A stretch of 13,534 nt of DNA, taken from positions 34,396 to 47,929 of the forward strand of contig DHBS01000041.1 of assembly GCA_002398825.1 (NCBI GenBank), written 5' to 3'. Origin of the DNA: Syntrophomonas sp. UBA4922. GTDB lineage: Bacteria; Bacillota; Syntrophomonadia; Syntrophomonadales; Syntrophomonadaceae. The translations under genes and the position numbers were made by a program. Positions 1 through 5,819 of the stretch are shown here, piece after piece. Position 1 is the first letter of the stretch. Each line of letters starts with the position of its first letter. Under the pieces are notes generated by a model that searched no databases, was not told the DNA's origin, and worked only from the letters and a program-made list of their open reading frames with translations.

Positions 1-1
1 G

Positions 2-922
2 TTGAGCCTTAAAGCTGAAGACTATCAGCCCCAAACGGTGCTTGCGCCCTGCCAGACGCAACTGCGGGTTAAAATAGGTTCTCTGGATCAAATGCGCGGA
101 CTGCTGGGCAGCGGGGTCAAAGAACTGATAATAGGAACGGAAAAGATGCGTCAGGAGGGCTCCAATTGGACCCGGCAACAACTCAAGACGGCCTTCGACC
201 TGGCTGCAGCGGAGGATATCGGACTTTTTGCGGAAACCCCCCGCATCATCACCCAGGATAACCTGGACCCGCTGCGGAAAAATCTAAAAGCCTGGAGTCA
301 ATTTCCCTGGCAGGGGGTCATCGCTAATGAATACGGGGCATGGAAGCTGGCCGGAGAGATGGATATGGCGGTGGAAGCCGGGTATGGCCTGAATGTCGCC
401 AATTACGAAACCGCCCATTGGTTGTTGAACCAGGGGGCCGCACTCGTCACCGCCTCGCTGGAAACCGACCGGGACAGCCTCCGGGCATTGGCTGCCCTGG
501 GCGAAAAACTGGAGGTTCTGGTGCAGGGGCCGTTGTGCGGCATGATCACCGACTACTGCCCGGCCCGTTCCTGGAGCGATGATAGCGCGGCCGACTGCAA
601 GATTCACTGCTTAAAGACCGGCTACGCTCTGATGGACTGCTACGAACAGGCATTTAAGATCAGAACCGACTGGCAATGCCGCAACCATATTTATTTCCCC
701 TATGATCTGGCCTTGTTCAACCACCTGCCGGGTATGGCGGCGGCCGGCATTAAACGCTTCCGTATTGACGGGCAATTCTATCATCCTCAGCTGTTGCGGG
801 AGGTGGTAGAAATCTATCAACAGGCCATAGCTGACATGGCGCAGGGAAAGCGGCTAGAACAGCCTTCCTACCTGCAGCTTATAGAGCTGTTCCCGGATGG
901 ACTGACCGCCCGGCGCCTGTAG
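2..922 (+). CDS. U32-family peptidase-like Fe-S protein, probably 5'-truncated by the window edge
   Basis: The 306 visible residues look like one U32 barrel domain. The first strand is around LRVKIGSLDQ (residues 21-30), and the family signature region is LEVLVQGPLCGM (170-181). Cysteines at 179, 186 and 203 have the spacing C-x6-C-x16-C that I recall for UbiU, and C226 is a possible fourth ligand. Members such as RlhA, UbiU and UbiV carry a [4Fe-4S] cluster and act in RNA or ubiquinone hydroxylation; many others were called collagenase-like peptidases. The substrate here cannot be told. The frame is open at base 2 with a TTG and no room for a ribosome binding site, so the true start is probably upstream, and this may be the second half of a larger U32 protein. 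The stop codon lies in the loop-proximal arm of a GC-rich hairpin (911-927). Confidence 0.8.
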   Translation: MSLKAEDYQPQTVLAPCQTQLRVKIGSLDQMRGLLGSGVKELIIGTEKMRQEGSNWTRQQLKTAFDLAAAEDIGLFAETPRIITQDNLDPLRKNLKAWSQFPWQGVIANEYGAWKLAGEMDMAVEAGYGLNVANYETAHWLLNQGAALVTASLETDRDSLRALAALGEKLEVLVQGPLCGMITDYCPARSWSDDSAADCKIHCLKTGYALMDCYEQAFKIRTDWQCRNHIYFPYDLALFNHLPGMAAAGIKRFRIDGQFYHPQLLREVVEIYQQAIADMAQGKRLEQPSYLQLIELFPDGLTARRL

Positions 923-927
923 CGCCG
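911..927 (+). other. GC-rich hairpin over the U32 stop codon
   Basis: CGGCGC (911-916) and GCGCCG (922-927) form a perfect 6-bp stem with loop CTGTA. No T-run follows, so it is not a classical intrinsic terminator. It may only protect the mRNA 3' end. Confidence 0.35.
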
Positions 928-958
928 CCTCACACCAGCGCGCAAGCGGGGATGGTTC

Positions 959-988
959 TTGACTCGCGCCAAAATAAATAAGTATGAG
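959..988 (+). promoter_or_regulatory. Possible sigma-A promoter for divIVA
   Basis: TTGACT (959-964) and TATGAG (983-988) are 18 bp apart, in a locally AT-rich stretch after a GC-rich coding end. The -10 match is only moderate. Confidence 0.4.
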
Positions 989-1011
989 TATAAAATGAGG
1001 AGATGTTGAAA

Positions 1012-1030
1012 CCCCGGGTATTCCACGGGG
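1012..1030 (+). other. 5' UTR hairpin upstream of divIVA
   Basis: CCCCG (1012-1016) pairs with CGGGG (1026-1030). An inner GG/CC pair with a bulged A closes a TATT loop. It lies between the promoter candidate and the ribosome binding site (AGGAGG, 1048-1053). No T-run follows. Confidence 0.4.
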
Positions 1031-1061
1031 GTTGCACCAAATAGAAAAGGAGGGCTGCCTA

Positions 1062-1559
1062 ATGATGACGTCCATGGAGATACGCAGTCAGCAGTTCAAC
1101 CGCAGCATGCGTGGCTTCAAGGAGGAGGAAGTGCGCAATTTCCTGGCCCTGGTGGCGCAGGACTATGAGAAGTTGTTCCATGAAAACGCCACCCTGCGCG
1201 ATCAAATTCAGCGGTTGGAATTTGAGATCAGCAAATACCGCAAGATGGAAGAGACCATGAACAACAGCCTCATTCTGGCACAGCAGACCGCCGAAGAATT
1301 AAAACAGAACGCTCACCGTGAAGCGGCCCTGATGCTGAGTGAATCCAAACAGAAAATTTCCGAGATGCTCAACATATACCAGGATGTGATCAAGCGGCTC
1401 AATATTTACAGCGCTGAACTCAAAGCCCAGTTGGGCGGGCAGATGGAAATGCTGGACAAGAGCCAGAAGCGCTTTGAAGACCTGGCCGGCTTTTTCTACG
1501 GCAAAGACCTCAAAGAGATGATGGAGGGTCTGGAGGCTATCAAGATGGAGGTAATATAG
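1062..1559 (+). CDS. divIVA: DivIVA-domain cell division / polarity protein
   Basis: 165 residues. The N-terminal part has the DivIVA signature: I-x-x-Q-x-F-x(3)-x-R-G-F-x-x-x-E-V-x-x-F-L, here around residues 6-28 with RGFKEEEVRNFL visible. DivIVA proteins bind negatively curved membrane at septa and poles through this N-terminal segment and oligomerise through coiled coils. Residues about 30-70 and 80-135 are rich in heptad-like L/E/K/Q patterns consistent with this. Length suits the family. I chose the ATG at 1062 because AGGAGG ends 8 bases before it; an in-frame TTG at 1032 would put that site inside the gene. A YggU gene follows 1 base after the stop, so the two are almost certainly co-transcribed and coupled. 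Confidence 0.88.
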   Translation: MMTSMEIRSQQFNRSMRGFKEEEVRNFLALVAQDYEKLFHENATLRDQIQRLEFEISKYRKMEETMNNSLILAQQTAEELKQNAHREAALMLSESKQKISEMLNIYQDVIKRLNIYSAELKAQLGGQMEMLDKSQKRFEDLAGFFYGKDLKEMMEGLEAIKMEVI

Positions 1560-1560
1560 G

Positions 1561-1851
1561 TTGCTCAATATAATTGAAACCCGGGAAGGCCTGCGCCTGG
1601 AGGTCCTGGTTCAGCCGCGCTCCTCCAGGAATCAGATCGTGGGTGAATTCGAGGGGGCTTTGAAAATAAAAATCACCGCACCACCAGTGGAAGGCGAAGC
1701 CAACCAGGCCTTGGTGGCTTTTTTATCCCAGCGGCTGAAGCTCTCCAAAAGCCAGGTGCACCTGGCCAAAGGGGAATCCTCCCGCCATAAAACCGTGGAG
1801 ATCAAAGGCCTGAACAGAGAGCAGCTCCTGGCTAGATTGGGATTAGCTTAG
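1561..1851 (+). CDS. yggU: DUF167 / YggU-family protein
   Basis: 96 residues with the DUF167 pattern: a V-QPR-S-S-R-N motif (about residues 17-24), then a KIKITAPPVEGEAN block (about 35-48), and a C-terminal SRHKTVEI strand. The family is a small alpha/beta fold of unknown biochemical function that is widely conserved near cell-division genes. The start is a TTG at 1561, supported by GGAGG (1547-1551) inside the end of divIVA with 9 bases spacing. The gap to divIVA is 1 base, so translation is probably coupled. Confidence 0.85.
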   Translation: MLNIIETREGLRLEVLVQPRSSRNQIVGEFEGALKIKITAPPVEGEANQALVAFLSQRLKLSKSQVHLAKGESSRHKTVEIKGLNREQLLARLGLA

Positions 1852-1941
1852 GATTATCAGGGGCAGCCATCCATTAAGCCTCTCAAAATAATCACTTCAA
1901 CTTTTGCTGTTTCAGGCAATTTTTCTCAGCCCAAAAACTGC

Positions 1942-1970
1942 TTGTCATCTTGGCGGTTAGCCGTTATAAT
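1942..1970 (+). promoter_or_regulatory. Sigma-A promoter of the Rrf2 regulator gene
   Basis: TTGTCA (1942-1947), a 17-bp spacer, and a perfect TATAAT (1965-1970). This is one of the best promoters in the window; transcription should start near 1977, inside the repeat-rich block that follows. Confidence 0.75.
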
Positions 1971-1972
1971 CA

Positions 1973-2000
1973 AAACATAACAAACATGATAAACATTATC
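1973..2000 (+). promoter_or_regulatory. Candidate operator: three 9-bp AAACAT repeats plus a palindrome
   Basis: AAACAT occurs three times at an exact 9-bp period (starting 1973, 1982, 1991), directly after the -10 box. The last copy lies inside a perfect inverted repeat GATAA-ACA-TTATC (1988-2000). A repressor bound here would cover the transcription start. The obvious candidate is autoregulation by the Rrf2 protein encoded next, but this is inference. Confidence 0.5.
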
Positions 2001-2026
2001 CACTTTAAGCAACAGGAGCAGAGAAA

Positions 2027-2437
2027 ATGCAAATCACCAGACAGGCCGAATATGCCATTAAAATAATGCTGGAACTGGCCAAGAACCCGTCCGGGGAAGT
2101 GTTGGCCAGCAAGCTCATAGCCGATCGGCAGGGGATACCAGAGGATTTTCTCAAAAAAACCGTGCATCTGTTGTCGCTGCAAGGTCTGGTCGTTACTCAG
2201 CGTGGGGTGCAGGGCGGAGTGCGCCTGGGCAAACCCGCGGGCGAGATCACCATAGCGGACATCATCGCCGCGGTAGAAGGTCCCCTGGCCCTCAATGTCT
2301 GCCTGGAACCGGGTTATGATTGCCCCAATCAGCCGACCTGTCCGGTGCACCGGGTTCTGGCCAGAGGGCAGGCTGCGCTGCTTCGGGAACTCAACCGCGA
2401 ATCCCTTTTAGATCTGTTAGCGGACAACCCGGAATAA
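2027..2437 (+). CDS. Rrf2-family transcriptional regulator with three-cysteine Fe-S motif (NsrR/IscR-like)
   Basis: 136 residues, typical Rrf2 length. It opens with the family start MQITRQAEYAIKIMLELA, followed by a winged helix-turn-helix (about residues 1-70) including QRGVQGGVRLGKP as the wing. The C-terminal sensor has C92, C99 and C105, spaced C-x6-C-x5-C, close to the three-cysteine cluster site of IscR and NsrR. This suggests a [2Fe-2S] or [4Fe-4S] sensor of NO or Fe-S status. The ATG at 2027 has AGGAG (2014-2018) 8 bases upstream. hcp starts 62 bp downstream on the same strand, a pairing that favours an NsrR-like role in nitrosative stress, though the name is not proven. It has its own good promoter and operator candidate. 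Confidence 0.88.
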   Translation: MQITRQAEYAIKIMLELAKNPSGEVLASKLIADRQGIPEDFLKKTVHLLSLQGLVVTQRGVQGGVRLGKPAGEITIADIIAAVEGPLALNVCLEPGYDCPNQPTCPVHRVLARGQAALLRELNRESLLDLLADNPE

Positions 2438-2499
2438 AAAATTTTACTCTAATTGTGGATAATAGTACTCAACAAAATCTTTTATAGGAGGATGACAAG

Positions 2500-4116
2500 A
2501 TGTTCTGTAATCAATGTGAGCAGACAGCTAAAGGCGGCTGTACCGTCAAAGGAGTATGCGGCAAAAGCCTTGATGTAGCAGCCTTGCAGGATCTGCTGGG
2601 GCATGCCCTGCAGAGCCTGGCGTCCGTGGTGGAAAAAGCCCGTCCCACGGGTATGGACCTGACCGAGGCGGATCGCCACTTCATGCCGGCCATGTTCAGC
2701 CTCTTGACAAATGTCACCTTTGACCCGGTGCAGATTACCGCCTCGATTACAACTACAGTGAAGCTGCGGGACGGTCTTACGAAAGAGCTTGAGGCCAAAG
2801 GCATCAGCCTGGATGGAGCCATAGCATTTGAGCCGGCTGCCACCTTGAGCGAGATGATCAAACAAGGCGAGGAAGCAGGGCTTATCATTGACCGCCAGGC
2901 TAATCCGGACATTCGCTCTCTACAGGAAATTCTGCTCTATGGACTGCGCGGGATTGCGGCCTATGCCTACCATGCACAGATCCTGGGACAGGAAAATCAG
3001 GAGATCTATGAGTTCATGACCAGGGCTCTGACCACACTGGGGCACAGCCAGATGGAACTGGGCGAATGGGTGCAATTAGTGCTGGAATGCGGACGCATCA
3101 ACCTCCTGGCCATGGAGGCTCTGGACCGCGGTAATACCGAACATTTTGGCCATCCCACCCCGACTGAGGTGCCCTTGGGACACCAAGCCGGCAAATGCAT
3201 TCTGGTCTCAGGCCATGACCTCAAGGATTTGGAGGATATCTTAAAGGCCACCGAAGGCAGCGGTATCCTGGTTTACACTCATGGTGAAATGCTGCCGGCT
3301 CACGGCTATCCGGGCCTGAAGAAGTACCGGCACCTGTACGGGCACTACGGAACCGCGTGGCAGCATCAGAAAAAAGAATTTGACCTGTTCCCGGGCCCCA
3401 TCCTGATGACCACTAACTGTTTGCAGGAGCCTGCAGAAAGCTATAAAGGACGTATTTTCACCACCGGACCGGTAGGCTGGCCGGGGGTGGCTCATCTGCC
3501 CAACGGGGTATTCGGGGACATTATTAAAGCCGCTCAATCCGCACCTGGTTTTGCCGAAGATGAAGAGGGTAAGAAGGTTATGGTCGGTTTTGCCCGGCAG
3601 ACGGTTCTGAGCGTAGCTGATCAGGTTCTGAAGGCAGTGGCTGACGGCAAACTGCGCCACGTCTTCCTGGTAGGGGGCTGTGACGGCTCCAAGGGGAAGC
3701 GCAGTTACTACACCGACTTTGTGGCCCAAACCCCGCCCGACACCCTGGTATTGACCCTGGGATGCGGCAAGTTTCGCTTCTTCGATCAGGAACTGGGCAG
3801 CATCGGCGGCATTCCGCGCCTGCTGGACGTAGGACAATGTAATGACGCCTATTCGGCCATACAAATCGCAGTTGCCCTGGCCGAGGCTCTGAACTGCGGG
3901 GTCAATGACCTGCCTCTTTCACTGGTGTTATCCTGGTATGAGCAAAAGGCGGTCTCGATACTGCTGACCCTTTTGTACCTGGGCATCAAAGATATTCGCC
4001 TGGGGCCCAGCCTGCCTAATTTCGTCAGCCCCAACGTATTGGGGGTCTTGGTGGAAAACTTCGGCATCCAGGCGGTAGGCGAACCGGAACAGGACTTACA
4101 AGCCATTTTAGGCTAA
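2500..4116 (+). CDS. hcp: Hydroxylamine reductase / hybrid cluster protein, class I
   Basis: 538 residues. Hcp reduces hydroxylamine in vitro and is regarded in vivo mainly as a cytoplasmic NO reductase or nitrosative-stress enzyme. The N-terminus holds C3-x2-C6-x7-C14-x5-C20, the spacing of class I (strict anaerobe) Hcps for the cubane cluster. All expected hybrid-cluster ligands are visible: H239, E263, C307, C394 (the persulfide position), C422, C447, E481 and K483. H239, E263 and C307 keep exactly the spacing of the Desulfovibrio enzyme's H244, E268 and C312. So it should be catalytically intact. Start ATG 2500 has a perfect AGGAGG (2486-2491) 8 bases upstream. The Rrf2 gene precedes it; I see no clear separate promoter in the 62-bp gap, so read-through is possible. 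Confidence 0.97.
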   Translation: MFCNQCEQTAKGGCTVKGVCGKSLDVAALQDLLGHALQSLASVVEKARPTGMDLTEADRHFMPAMFSLLTNVTFDPVQITASITTTVKLRDGLTKELEAKGISLDGAIAFEPAATLSEMIKQGEEAGLIIDRQANPDIRSLQEILLYGLRGIAAYAYHAQILGQENQEIYEFMTRALTTLGHSQMELGEWVQLVLECGRINLLAMEALDRGNTEHFGHPTPTEVPLGHQAGKCILVSGHDLKDLEDILKATEGSGILVYTHGEMLPAHGYPGLKKYRHLYGHYGTAWQHQKKEFDLFPGPILMTTNCLQEPAESYKGRIFTTGPVGWPGVAHLPNGVFGDIIKAAQSAPGFAEDEEGKKVMVGFARQTVLSVADQVLKAVADGKLRHVFLVGGCDGSKGKRSYYTDFVAQTPPDTLVLTLGCGKFRFFDQELGSIGGIPRLLDVGQCNDAYSAIQIAVALAEALNCGVNDLPLSLVLSWYEQKAVSILLTLLYLGIKDIRLGPSLPNFVSPNVLGVLVENFGIQAVGEPEQDLQAILG

Positions 4117-4131
4117 GCGCTGAAATAAATA

Positions 4132-4217
4132 TTGGCCGCGGCTGATCAACCCGGGGCCAACTTCAATATAATTCTTCTTCCCTGCTGGGGCGGGCTGACC
4201 GCCCCGGGGGGCTTTTT
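4132..4217 (+). terminator. Two tandem hairpins after hcp, second followed by a short T-run
   Basis: Hairpin one: TTGGCC-g-CGG (4132-4141) pairs with CCG-g-GGCCAA (4151-4160), followed by a loosely T-rich stretch. Hairpin two: GGGGCGG (4187-4193) with CCGCCCC (4199-4205) and loop GCTGA; T5 comes at 4213-4217, but seven bases lie between stem and T-run. Together they may end or reduce hcp transcription before the cupin gene. Neither is canonical. Confidence 0.45.
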
Positions 4218-4245
4218 CCACATCTTGAGTAAAGGAGTGAAGCTC

Positions 4246-4578
4246 ATGAACAAGCAGCCTGATCAAAAAATTCTAAACGGCGCCGCTGCCGCCGGACTGA
4301 TCGAATATCAGGAGCAGTCCGTGGTCAGCCGCACACTGATAGCCCGGCCCACCGGAACCGTAACCCTTTTTGCTTTCGATGCCGGACAGGGCTTGAGCGA
4401 GCACAGCGCACCGTATAATGCCCTGGTGTATATCCTGGACGGGAAGGGCGAGGTGACCGTTTCCGGGGCGCCCCATCAGGTATCAGCGGGAGAGGTCATC
4501 ATGATGCCCGCCGGAGAGCCGCACGCCCTGCACGCTCCGGAGAGATTTAAAATGATGCTGGTCATGATCCGCTCCTGA
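4246..4578 (+). CDS. Small single-domain cupin protein
   Basis: 110 residues, one cupin barrel. The first motif is around GLSEHSAPYNALVYILDG (about 49-66); it keeps one histidine but has alanine where the classic HxH second histidine would be. The second motif is PAGEPHALHA (about 87-96). A reduced metal site of this kind occurs in small cupins of anaerobes. The function is unassigned; such cupins are often small-molecule or metal-binding. The start at ATG 4246 is chosen because GGAG (4234-4237) lies 8 bases upstream; the frame is open further up to an ATG-like position near 4132, but that part covers the hairpins after hcp. Position after hcp suggests a linked role, without proof. Confidence 0.82.
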   Translation: MNKQPDQKILNGAAAAGLIEYQEQSVVSRTLIARPTGTVTLFAFDAGQGLSEHSAPYNALVYILDGKGEVTVSGAPHQVSAGEVIMMPAGEPHALHAPERFKMMLVMIRS

Positions 4579-4616
4579 GGCCGGGTATAGGCTACAGGCA
4601 GCGAATCCGGCCGGAT

Positions 4617-4646
4617 GAGTCCCGTCCCCTGTACAGGGGTGGACTC
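4617..4646 (+). terminator. Strong hairpin between cupin and CGGC genes
   Basis: GAGTCC (4617-4622) pairs with GGACTC (4641-4646) around an inner perfect palindrome CCCCTGTACAGGGG (4626-4639); only CGT and T are unpaired. It is followed by TTTA, too short for a confident intrinsic terminator. It contains CCGTCCCC-like sequence also seen in the inverted repeat at 10718-10776. Confidence 0.4.
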
Positions 4647-4669
4647 TTTAAAATGCGGAGGGTTATACT

Positions 4670-5179
4670 GTGAAATGGAGCGAGGAAGCTCAGCAAGCCC
4701 TGGAGAAAGTGCCCGGGTTTGTACGCAAAATGGCCCGGCGCGCGGTCGAGCAAGAGGTGCGCAAAAAAGGAGCCGATACCGTTGAGCTAAGCGATGTCAC
4801 CGCAGCGCAGGCCAAATACCTGGGCTACATCGGAAAGGAAGCCGATGCTTCCAAAACCCGGGTGGCGGTGGTGCGCTGCGAAATTGTATCCGAGGTCTGC
4901 CCCGGGGTGGCCTGTTTGAAGTCCTTCAACCGCCGGGAAAGCCATTTCAAGGACTACCCGGGCGATATAGAACTGGTGGGGTTTTTTACCTGCGGGGGCT
5001 GTCCGGGACGGCGGGTATTTCGCCTGGTGGACAGCTTAATGCGCTATGGGGTGGATGTGGTGCACTTATCGTCCTGCATGCTCCTGGAAGAGGATTATCC
5101 ACGCTGCCCCCATGTCAAACAAATAAAAAAGACATTGGAAAGCAAAGGCCTCAAAGTAATAGAAGGAACCCATCATTAA
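4670..5179 (+). CDS. PCP_red-like domain fused to CGGC domain protein
   Basis: 169 residues in two parts. Residues about 3-50 (WSEEAQQALEKVPGFVRKMA, then ARRAVEQEV) resemble the PCP_red helical domain found at the C-terminus of light-independent protochlorophyllide reductase subunits and in small non-photosynthetic proteins. Residues about 64-168 form a CGGC domain: C70, C77, C82, the CGGC motif at 108-111, then C136 and C146, suited to metal or Fe-S binding. No biochemical function is established that I know of. The start is GTG at 4670 with GGAGGG (4657-4662) 7 bases upstream. The neighbours hcp, cupin and ferredoxin suggest a redox or metal-related role. Domain identity of the first 50 residues is less certain than that of the CGGC part. 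Confidence 0.8.
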   Translation: MKWSEEAQQALEKVPGFVRKMARRAVEQEVRKKGADTVELSDVTAAQAKYLGYIGKEADASKTRVAVVRCEIVSEVCPGVACLKSFNRRESHFKDYPGDIELVGFFTCGGCPGRRVFRLVDSLMRYGVDVVHLSSCMLLEEDYPRCPHVKQIKKTLESKGLKVIEGTHH

Positions 5180-5228
5180 AAACCCGGGCGCTTAGCGACG
5201 CTGCCTGGCGCAAGCCGGGAAGGTTTTC
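5178..5228 (+). terminator. Possible terminator after the CGGC gene
   Basis: An imperfect stem can be drawn with AAAA, CCCGG and GCGC on the left and GCGC, CCGGG and TTTT on the right, with small bulges. It ends in a TTTTCTGG tail. The structure overlaps the stop codon. Weak evidence. Confidence 0.3.
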
Positions 5229-5299
5229 TGGCTGGCGTAAACGAGGTGCGTACAGAACCCAAACGCAAGTGAGAACGGTCTTGCCTTGCGCAAACCGGG
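5208..5299 (+). repeat. Direct repeat pair GCGCAARCCGGG
   Basis: GCGCAAGCCGGG (5208-5219) and GCGCAAACCGGG (5288-5299) differ by one base and lie 80 bp apart in the gap between the CGGC gene and the short ORF at 5307. The rest of 5180-5306 shows no gene or recognisable RNA. Confidence 0.5.
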
Positions 5300-5306
5300 T
5301 GAGCGC

Positions 5307-5420
5307 ATGACTCCGCCCGAGCTATTAAACGGCTTTGTTGGCCTGATTAAACCGCATTTCATAAAGATCCCAACCCCCGATTGGGAATACTACAAGAAAT
5401 TCTGCCAGGGAGGTAGATGA
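5307..5420 (+). CDS. Short ORF, 37 residues, coupled to the ferredoxin gene
   Basis: ATG 5307 to TGA 5418-5420. The product begins MTPPELLNGFVGLIKP and ends with a segment containing PTPDWEYYKKFCQGGR, so it has a protein-like aromatic and basic composition and a single cysteine. A GGGTGAG (5297-5303) upstream is a modest ribosome binding site. The stop ends 1 base before the ferredoxin ATG, and the ferredoxin's ribosome binding site (GGGAGG, 5408-5413) lies inside this ORF, the layout expected for translational coupling. The frame upstream stays open to 5241 without a good start. I do not recognise the protein. It could be a genuine small partner or a leader peptide. Confidence 0.5.
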   Translation: MTPPELLNGFVGLIKPHFIKIPTPDWEYYKKFCQGGR

Positions 5421-5421
5421 G

Positions 5422-5784
5422 ATGGCGAGAACAGTTATAAAGATTGATGAAGAATTATGCAACGGCTGCGGCGAGTGCATTTCACCCTGCGTGGAAGGCG
5501 CTCTGGCGCTGGTAGACGGCAAGGCCAAAGTAATCAGCGCGGAGCTTTGCGATGGAGCCGGAGTGTGTATAGGGGCCTGCCCGGTAGGAGCCCTGTCTTT
5601 GCAACGAAGGTCAGATGCAGTGGAGATCCCGGAAGATATCGGCCGTGACCCGGCAGGGCAGGAACTGTTGCGCTGCCACCTGTGCCGGCACAGCGAAGCC
5701 GAACACTACCTCTTGCAGGTCCGCAAAAATGGGGAGAGCCACTGGGTTTGCACCCGATGCCTGCCCGGCCTGATCCACGGTTAA
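5422..5784 (+). CDS. Ferredoxin-type 4Fe-4S protein with C-terminal zinc-ribbon-like tail
   Basis: 120 residues. The first ferredoxin motif is C13-x2-C16-x2-C19-x3-C23. The second has C43, C49 and C53-P, but the second cysteine position is A46, so this cluster would have only three cysteine ligands (a [3Fe-4S] or labile cluster is possible). After an acidic linker, C85-x2-C88 and C110-x2-C113 form a zinc-ribbon-like pair ending CTRCLPGLIHG. Small cytoplasmic proteins of this design are common in anaerobes, with unknown electron-transfer partners. ATG 5422 has GGGAGG (5408-5413) 8 bases upstream, inside the preceding short ORF. Last gene of the plus-strand redox block. Confidence 0.87.
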   Translation: MARTVIKIDEELCNGCGECISPCVEGALALVDGKAKVISAELCDGAGVCIGACPVGALSLQRRSDAVEIPEDIGRDPAGQELLRCHLCRHSEAEHYLLQVRKNGESHWVCTRCLPGLIHG

Positions 5785-5796
5785 GCCGGTCTGCCG

Positions 5797-5819
5797 TCCC
5801 CGCGACATGCGGCGGGGGC
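5797..5819. terminator. Possible hairpin between convergent genes
   Basis: GTCCCCGC pairs with GCGGGGGC (with one G-T pair) in the 34-bp gap between the ferredoxin and the minus-strand transporter. There is no T-run on either strand, so a bidirectional terminator is only a suggestion. Confidence 0.3.

Noticed and set aside
1032..1061. Upstream TTG start extending divIVA by 10 residues
   Set aside because: The added codons cover the AGGAGG ribosome binding site, which is correctly placed for ATG 1062.
3241..3864. 207-codon minus-strand frame inside hcp
   Set aside because: It is a shadow of hcp, which has all catalytic ligands; the antisense product has no recognisable motifs.
4132..4245. 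38-residue N-terminal extension of the cupin
   Set aside because: It overlaps the hairpins after hcp and has no good ribosome binding site, whereas ATG 4246 has GGAG 8 bases upstream.
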